NCBI GenBank assembly: GCA_910586215.1
Contig: CAJUGH010000050.1
Coordinates: 1-18,186 of the forward strand
DNA from: an uncultured Acetatifactor sp.
GTDB taxonomy: Bacteria; Bacillota; Clostridia; Lachnospirales; Lachnospiraceae
DNA length: 18,186 nucleotides
Direction of reading: 5' to 3'
In this document: positions 15,092 to 18,186 of the stretch, in pieces
Position numbering within the stretch: the stretch's first letter is position 1
How the letters are laid out: each line of letters begins with the position of its first letter
Notes under the pieces: generated by a model
Told to the model about the DNA's origin: nothing
Databases searched by the model: none
Seen by the model: the letters and a program-made list of their open reading frames with translations, nothing else
Translations under genes and position numbers: made by a program

Positions 15092-15241
15092 TGCTGCCTT
15101 AGGCAGCAGTGCCATCAAAGATGGCGCAAACAATCATTCCGTTCACACTTCCCGTCATGTCGGCGCCGCCGACACAAACCAATTGCCCGGAATCTTCGAT
15201 CCAACGGAATCTTCGATTCCGGGAGGAATGCCGGCCGGCAT
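15092..15241 (-). other. Palindrome-rich spacer between rsmH and ftsL
   Basis: The 195 bases between the rsmH stop and the preferred ftsL start contain at least four inverted repeats: TGCTGCC/GGCAGCA (15092-15108), TGTCGGCG/CGCCGACA (15158-15174), CCCGGAATC/GATTCCGGG (15186-15194 with 15215-15223) and a perfect 14-base palindrome at 15228-15241. A 13-base direct repeat (15188-15200 and 15205-15217) lies within the third. No T-run follows any of them and I see no gene or convincing promoter here. Confidence 0.55.
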
Positions 15242-15254
15242 ACTTCGGGACTGT

Positions 15255-16190
15255 CTATGTGCCGGCCTTCTCGAAGACACGCAGCTTTGCACTCTTCGAC
15301 CGGCTGTTCTCTGCTAGTTCCTTCTCTCTGGGAAGAACCGGTTTCCTGGTCACAACCCTTCCCTTTGGCTTCCTGCCACATACGCACACCGGAAATGACT
15401 TCGGACAGGTACACGGGTTCTCGTTCTCCCGGAATACATTCTTCACGATCCGGTCCTCCAGGGAATGAAATGTGATGATGCACAGCCTTCCCCCGGGTCC
15501 AAGGAGATCTATCATACCGTCCAGGGAATTCTTCAATACATCCAGTTCCCCGTTACATTCGATCCTAAGAGCCTGGAAGGTCTGCCTGGATGGATGTCCA
15601 TTCTGCCGCATCTTCGCCGGAATGGCCGCCTTTATGATCTCATTTAGCTGGAACGTGGTCTCTATGGGCCGCTCCTGCCTGGCCTGGACAATATGTTTTG
15701 CAATATTCTGGGCAAAGGGATCCTCCCCATAGTCCCGGATCACCCTGGATAATTCTTCCTGTGTATATCCATTCACAATATCTGCCGCCGTCAAGGCCTG
15801 CCTGCGGTCCATCCGCATGTCCAGCCGTGCGTTGAACCGGTAGGAGAATCCCCTCTCCCCATTATCAAACTGGTAAGAAGACACCCCCAGATCCAGCACT
15901 ATACCGTCTACCTGCCTTACCCCACAGGCGGCAAGAGCCGCATTCATATTGCAGTAATTGTCCCGCAGGATAGTCACTTTCTCCCCAAAAGGGGCAAGTC
16001 TCTCCCCTGCCGCACGGATGGCTGCGTCGTCCTGGTCAATGCCATAGAAATGGCCCCCCGCCAGTCTGCGGCACACCTGGTATGCATGTCCACCGCCCCC
16101 AAGGGTACCATCCACATAGATACCCTCCGGCCTGATATGGAGTTGTTCGATTGTCTCCTTCAGCAAAACGGAGTAATGGGAAAATTCCAT
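15255..16190 (-). CDS. rsmH: 16S rRNA (cytosine1402-N4)-methyltransferase RsmH (MraW)
   Basis: 311 residues, standard length. It methylates N4 of C1402 in 16S rRNA near the ribosomal P site using S-adenosylmethionine. Seen: the SAM-binding motif YVDGTLGGGGHA near residues 25-36, YGIDQDDAA, LDLGVSSYQFD, RGFSYRFNARLDMRMD, the SRQTFQALRIECN region and LCIITFHSLEDRIVK near the C-terminus, followed by the cysteine-bearing segment CTCPKSFPVCVCGRKPKG common in clostridial members. AAGGAAGG lies about 9 bases before the ATG. It follows mraZ, the usual order, after an intergenic hairpin overlapping the mraZ stop. Confidence 0.97.
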   Translation of the reverse strand: MEFSHYSVLLKETIEQLHIRPEGIYVDGTLGGGGHAYQVCRRLAGGHFYGIDQDDAAIRAAGERLAPFGEKVTILRDNYCNMNAALAACGVRQVDGIVLDLGVSSYQFDNGERGFSYRFNARLDMRMDRRQALTAADIVNGYTQEELSRVIRDYGEDPFAQNIAKHIVQARQERPIETTFQLNEIIKAAIPAKMRQNGHPSRQTFQALRIECNGELDVLKNSLDGMIDLLGPGGRLCIITFHSLEDRIVKNVFRENENPCTCPKSFPVCVCGRKPKGRVVTRKPVLPREKELAENSRSKSAKLRVFEKAGT

Positions 16191-16269
16191 ACCTGTGTCC
16201 CTTCCTTTGTTCCTTCCTTAAGACCGTCCGTTTCTGATGATGTCAAGGGCAGAAAATGTTTTAAGCCCC

Positions 16270-16310
16270 GATGATACCACTATTTTGGGATCTTGTACCC
16301 TGGTATCATC
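16270..16310 (-). other. Inverted repeat across the mraZ stop codon
   Basis: GATGATACCA (16270-16279) and its exact complement TGGTATCATC (16301-16310) form a 10-pair stem with a 21-base loop; the right arm contains two bases of the mraZ TGA stop (16311-16309). The loop has an inner GGG/CCC pair. No T-run follows, so it is not a classical terminator; it could affect mRNA stability or mraZ-rsmH coupling. Confidence 0.45.
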
Positions 16311-16740
16311 AGATTGTCAGCCCCAGGTTCACCATGCCCTGGGAAATCTTGTTGATATCTACCTTACTGTTGTTCTCATTCCACTTTTCAAGGCTCCAGA
16401 TCTCGATCTTGCTGCCCACACCAGCCAGCACTACATCCTTCTCCAGCCCTGCGAATTCCCTGAGATCCGTAGGCATCAGGATACGCCCCTGCTTGTCCAC
16501 GGTCACATTCATGGCACCCGACAGGAAGAACCTTGCAAACTGTCTTGCTTCCTCGTTGATCAGCGGCAGTGACGCCAGTTTTTCTTCAAAGGCTTTCCAA
16601 GCATCGTTCGCATACACAAATAAGCAGCCATCCATCCCCTTCGACACCACGAATTCCTCTCCCAGAATCTCGCGGTACTTTGCCGGAATACTCAACCTGC
16701 CCTTTGGATCGATCGTATGATTGTATCTGCCCATAAACAT
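16309..16740 (-). CDS. mraZ: Transcriptional regulator MraZ
   Basis: 143 residues, the same length as B. subtilis MraZ. It has two tandem AbrB-like repeats: the first opens MFMGRYNHTIDPKGRLSIPAKYRE with GCLFVY after it, the second has VDKQGRILMPTDLREFAGL. MraZ forms a ring, binds short repeats in front of its own operon and controls the dcw genes in several bacteria. It is the first gene of the operon here. The frame is open four codons further, but ATG 16738-16740 gives the family start and has GGTGG 8 bases before it. Candidate binding repeats are in its leader at 16813-16852. Confidence 0.97.
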   Translation of the reverse strand: MFMGRYNHTIDPKGRLSIPAKYREILGEEFVVSKGMDGCLFVYANDAWKAFEEKLASLPLINEEARQFARFFLSGAMNVTVDKQGRILMPTDLREFAGLEKDVVLAGVGSKIEIWSLEKWNENNSKVDINKISQGMVNLGLTI

Positions 16741-16812
16741 CGCAATCACCACCCGTCAGAAATGGGTCTGCCACAGGACATAGCCCCTCTTATATCTCAT
16801 CTGTGGGTTCTT

Positions 16813-16852
16813 ATCCCACTTTATGGGTATATCTGCCATATCCATCCCACTT
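16813..16852 (-). promoter_or_regulatory. Candidate MraZ boxes: two AAGTGGGAT repeats
   Basis: On the minus strand AAGTGGGAT occurs at 16852-16844 and again at 16821-16813, spaced 31 bases (about three helix turns). The first lies at about +2 from the predicted start of transcription. Known MraZ sites are direct repeats with a TGGG core in E. coli and AAAGTG-type repeats in Mycoplasma, so the core fits. An inverted GTGGG at 16803-16807 makes a small hairpin with the second copy. Confidence 0.6.
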
Positions 16853-16860
16853 CTTAGTAG

Positions 16861-16889
16861 ATTGTAATATATTCTTAAGAATTTGACAA
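16861..16889 (-). promoter_or_regulatory. Sigma-A-type promoter of the dcw operon
   Basis: TTGTCA (16889-16884) and TACAAT (16866-16861) on the minus strand, spaced 17 bases. The spacer contains a perfect 12-base palindrome, ATTCTTAAGAAT (16871-16882). It sits between the lgt terminator and mraZ, leaving a leader of about 110 bases. The surrounding DNA is AT-rich. Confidence 0.7.
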
Positions 16890-16907
16890 GGAGAATGTTT
16901 TGTCGAA
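16882..16907 (-). promoter_or_regulatory. Possible Spo0A-box pair at the dcw promoter
   Basis: A perfect 0A box, TTCGACA on the minus strand (16907-16901), lies just upstream of the -35, and TGTCAAA (16888-16882), one mismatch from TGTCGAA, overlaps the -35. The spoIIG promoter in this window has a similar perfect-plus-near-match arrangement. A box overlapping -35 can mean activation or repression. Single heptamers occur by chance, so this is tentative. Confidence 0.45.
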
Positions 16908-16915
16908 ATTGCATC

Positions 16916-16953
16916 AAAAAAACGCCCTGCTGTCACACAACAGGACGTTTTAT
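16916..16953 (-). terminator. Intrinsic terminator of lgt
   Basis: The stem pairs 16922-16929 with 16941-16948 (one G-U wobble in the minus-strand RNA), extended by A-T pairs, with an 11-base loop. Seven T follow on the minus strand (A-run 16916-16922). It isolates lgt from the dcw promoter directly downstream. The remaining 166 bases up to the lgt stop hold a weaker hairpin (16960-16978) and AT-rich sequence without a gene. Confidence 0.8.
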
Positions 16954-17119
16954 CAGTCGCTACCACAAGATATGGTAGACAGGATACCTAGGCATATGCA
17001 TATCTATGATTTAGCAAAAGTCACATTTGGACGAAAAAAACTTACAACAGAATTTACCAGTTTCTTGATGTTAAACCTTCTTCCCTCCCATTTCGGCTGT
17101 GCACTGCATCGCACTTGTC

Positions 17120-17989
17120 TCATGCCTGCCCGTCCTTCTTTTTTTGCATCCGCAGCCGTACCACCACATCCACCACCACGGCAAACACCACCATCACCAG
17201 GCTCAAGACCTGGGATACGGGCACCGTAGTCCCCGGAATGAAGAGGGTATCCGTCCGGATCCCTTCAATGATAAACCGGCCCAGTCCATAGCCCGCAAAA
17301 TACAGCAGACAGGCCTCCCCGTTGAACTTCCGGTGTTTCCAGTACAGGAGCACCAGTACAAGCACCCCCAGGTTCCACACGCTCTCATACAGGAAAGTGG
17401 GGTGTACATTGATATAGTTGGCCCCTTCCGGGATATGGGCCGTGATATTCTCCGAGATATCCCTGGCCCGTACAGCAGCTATGGGAAGCTGCATGGAGAA
17501 CAGGCCGTCATAGTATTCCCCGAACACTTCCCGGTTCATGAAGTTCCCCCAACGGCCTATGACCTGGCCCAGAAGCAGTCCGGGTATAGCCGTGTCCCCC
17601 ATCAGCAGGGCGCTCTGCTTCTTAATCTTCGCATACACGAACAAGGTGATAAACGCCGCAATCACACCGCCATAGATGGCCATCCCCCCCTGCCTGGTGT
17701 TGAAGATACTGAGCAGATTATCCTTATAGTAATCCCAGGCAAATATCACATAATAAATCCTGGCACCAATGATGGAAAAAAGCACCGCGTAGATGGCAAA
17801 GTCCCAATAGGTGTCCGCATTCTGCCCGGACTTCTTCGCCATATGCACTGCCATCAGGATCCCTGCCAGGACACCGGTGCCGATCAGCAGTCCATAAAAG
17901 GCTATCTCAAAGCCAAACACGGAAAAAGATTTCGGCACATTCCGCAGATAAATTCCCAGATTGGGAAAGGCTATATCACCTGCATTCAT
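17120..17989 (-). CDS. lgt: Prolipoprotein diacylglyceryl transferase Lgt
   Basis: 289 residues with about seven membrane segments. It moves the diacylglyceryl group of phosphatidylglycerol onto the lipobox cysteine of prolipoproteins in the membrane. Seen: NTRQGGMAIYGGVIAAF, the signature GQVIGRWGNFMNREVFG, HPTFLYESVWN and YGLGRFIIEGIRTD. In E. coli Lgt the first motif has a histidine (GGMSFHGG) reported as important; here it is tyrosine, a form I recall from other clostridial members. The frame is open to 18124, but ATG 17987-17989 (MNAGDIAFPNLG) has GGAG 5 bases upstream and gives the normal length; the extra 45 residues do not look like Lgt. It is transcribed separately from the dcw genes. 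Confidence 0.96.
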   Translation of the reverse strand: MNAGDIAFPNLGIYLRNVPKSFSVFGFEIAFYGLLIGTGVLAGILMAVHMAKKSGQNADTYWDFAIYAVLFSIIGARIYYVIFAWDYYKDNLLSIFNTRQGGMAIYGGVIAAFITLFVYAKIKKQSALLMGDTAIPGLLLGQVIGRWGNFMNREVFGEYYDGLFSMQLPIAAVRARDISENITAHIPEGANYINVHPTFLYESVWNLGVLVLVLLYWKHRKFNGEACLLYFAGYGLGRFIIEGIRTDTLFIPGTTVPVSQVLSLVMVVFAVVVDVVVRLRMQKKKDGQA

Positions 17990-18004
17990 ACTAACTCCAT
18001 TTCT

Positions 18005-18045
18005 GCGCTGCATCCTGTCATAAGGAACTCTATGGCAGGCAGCGC
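18005..18045 (-). other. Leader hairpin before the lgt ribosome site
   Basis: GCGCTGC (18005-18011) pairs perfectly with GCAGCGC (18039-18045), and an inner imperfect stem pairs 18015-18022 with 18031-18038. On the minus strand it ends about 15 bases before the lgt start, directly ahead of the GGAG ribosome site. It could modulate translation; no known riboswitch class is recognised. Confidence 0.4.
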
Positions 18046-18091
18046 AAGTAATATAGATATTGTCCTTTACACTTATACATTGAACCGGAAC

Positions 18092-18119
18092 ACTATAAAC
18101 CGAAATTTCACCATGTCTA
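18092..18119 (-). promoter_or_regulatory. Candidate promoter of lgt
   Basis: TAGACA (18119-18114) and TATAGT (18097-18092) on the minus strand, spaced 16 bases, each with one mismatch to consensus, about 100 bases before the lgt start in AT-rich DNA. Other partial matches exist nearby, so the choice is uncertain. Confidence 0.4.
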
Positions 18120-18186
18120 TACAATTCCGTTCTTTCACATTATGTTGAATTTCTTCTACTTTACCAGTTCAATATATACCATAAAA

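Noticed and set aside
17990..18124. N-terminal extension of lgt by 45 residues
   Set aside because: The extension is unlike Lgt, lies over the leader hairpin, and the internal ATG has a good ribosome site.
17099..18148. Plus-strand frame of 349 codons opposite lgt
   Set aside because: Antisense shadow of a well-identified membrane protein gene, with no ribosome site or family match.
1..18186. CRISPR arrays, tRNA or rRNA genes, transposases, toxin-antitoxin or phage genes
   Set aside because: No regular repeat-spacer units, no cloverleaf tRNA with the right conserved bases, and no such protein families were seen. The fold after sigE is not a tRNA: its arms and lengths do not fit.

Overview
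The window is a division and cell wall (dcw) cluster from an endospore-forming Clostridia-type Firmicute, most likely a Lachnospiraceae-like genome. The evidence is the sporulation genes spoIIGA, sigE, spoVD and a sigG-like tail, the gene order, and the moderately high G+C. The genus cannot be fixed from the sequence. All complete genes lie on the minus strand, so transcription runs from high to low coordinates. The only plus-strand gene is the C-terminal tail of a sporulation sigma factor at the left edge.

Region 18186-16900: lgt has its own leader and a good intrinsic terminator. Region 16910-3060: the dcw operon proper, mraZ - rsmH - ftsL-like - class B PBP (FtsI/PBP2B type) - spoVD-type PBP - mraY - murD - ftsW/spoVE - murA - ftsQ/divIB - ftsZ. 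It starts from a sigma-A-type promoter carrying a Spo0A-box-like pair and two MraZ-box-like repeats just after the expected transcription start. ftsZ has its own promoter and a terminator. Region 3060-1196: spoIIGA-sigE, preceded by a promoter with the unusually long spacer known for spoIIG-type Spo0A-activated promoters, and followed by a three-way-junction RNA-like element with a T-run. Region 1128-150: a small gene of unknown function and a VanZ-family membrane protein. Region 2-148: the end of a sigG-like gene, pointing toward sigE.

The genes act together: MraY and MurD serve lipid II synthesis, MurA its first committed step, FtsW/SpoVE with two class B PBPs polymerise and crosslink septal or spore peptidoglycan, and FtsL, FtsQ and FtsZ build the divisome. 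SpoIIGA and SigE connect the asymmetric septum to mother-cell transcription. murG, murB, murC, murE, murF and ftsA are not in the cluster.

I did not find a clearly new multi-gene system. The least explained material is non-coding: the folded element behind sigE, several hairpin-rich spacers inside an otherwise compact operon, and the combined Spo0A/MraZ-like site set at the dcw promoter. Protein-level oddities are a KTA instead of KTG third motif in the SpoVD-like PBP, a cysteine-rich MurA, a long overlap between spoIIGA and sigE, and the absence of murG.
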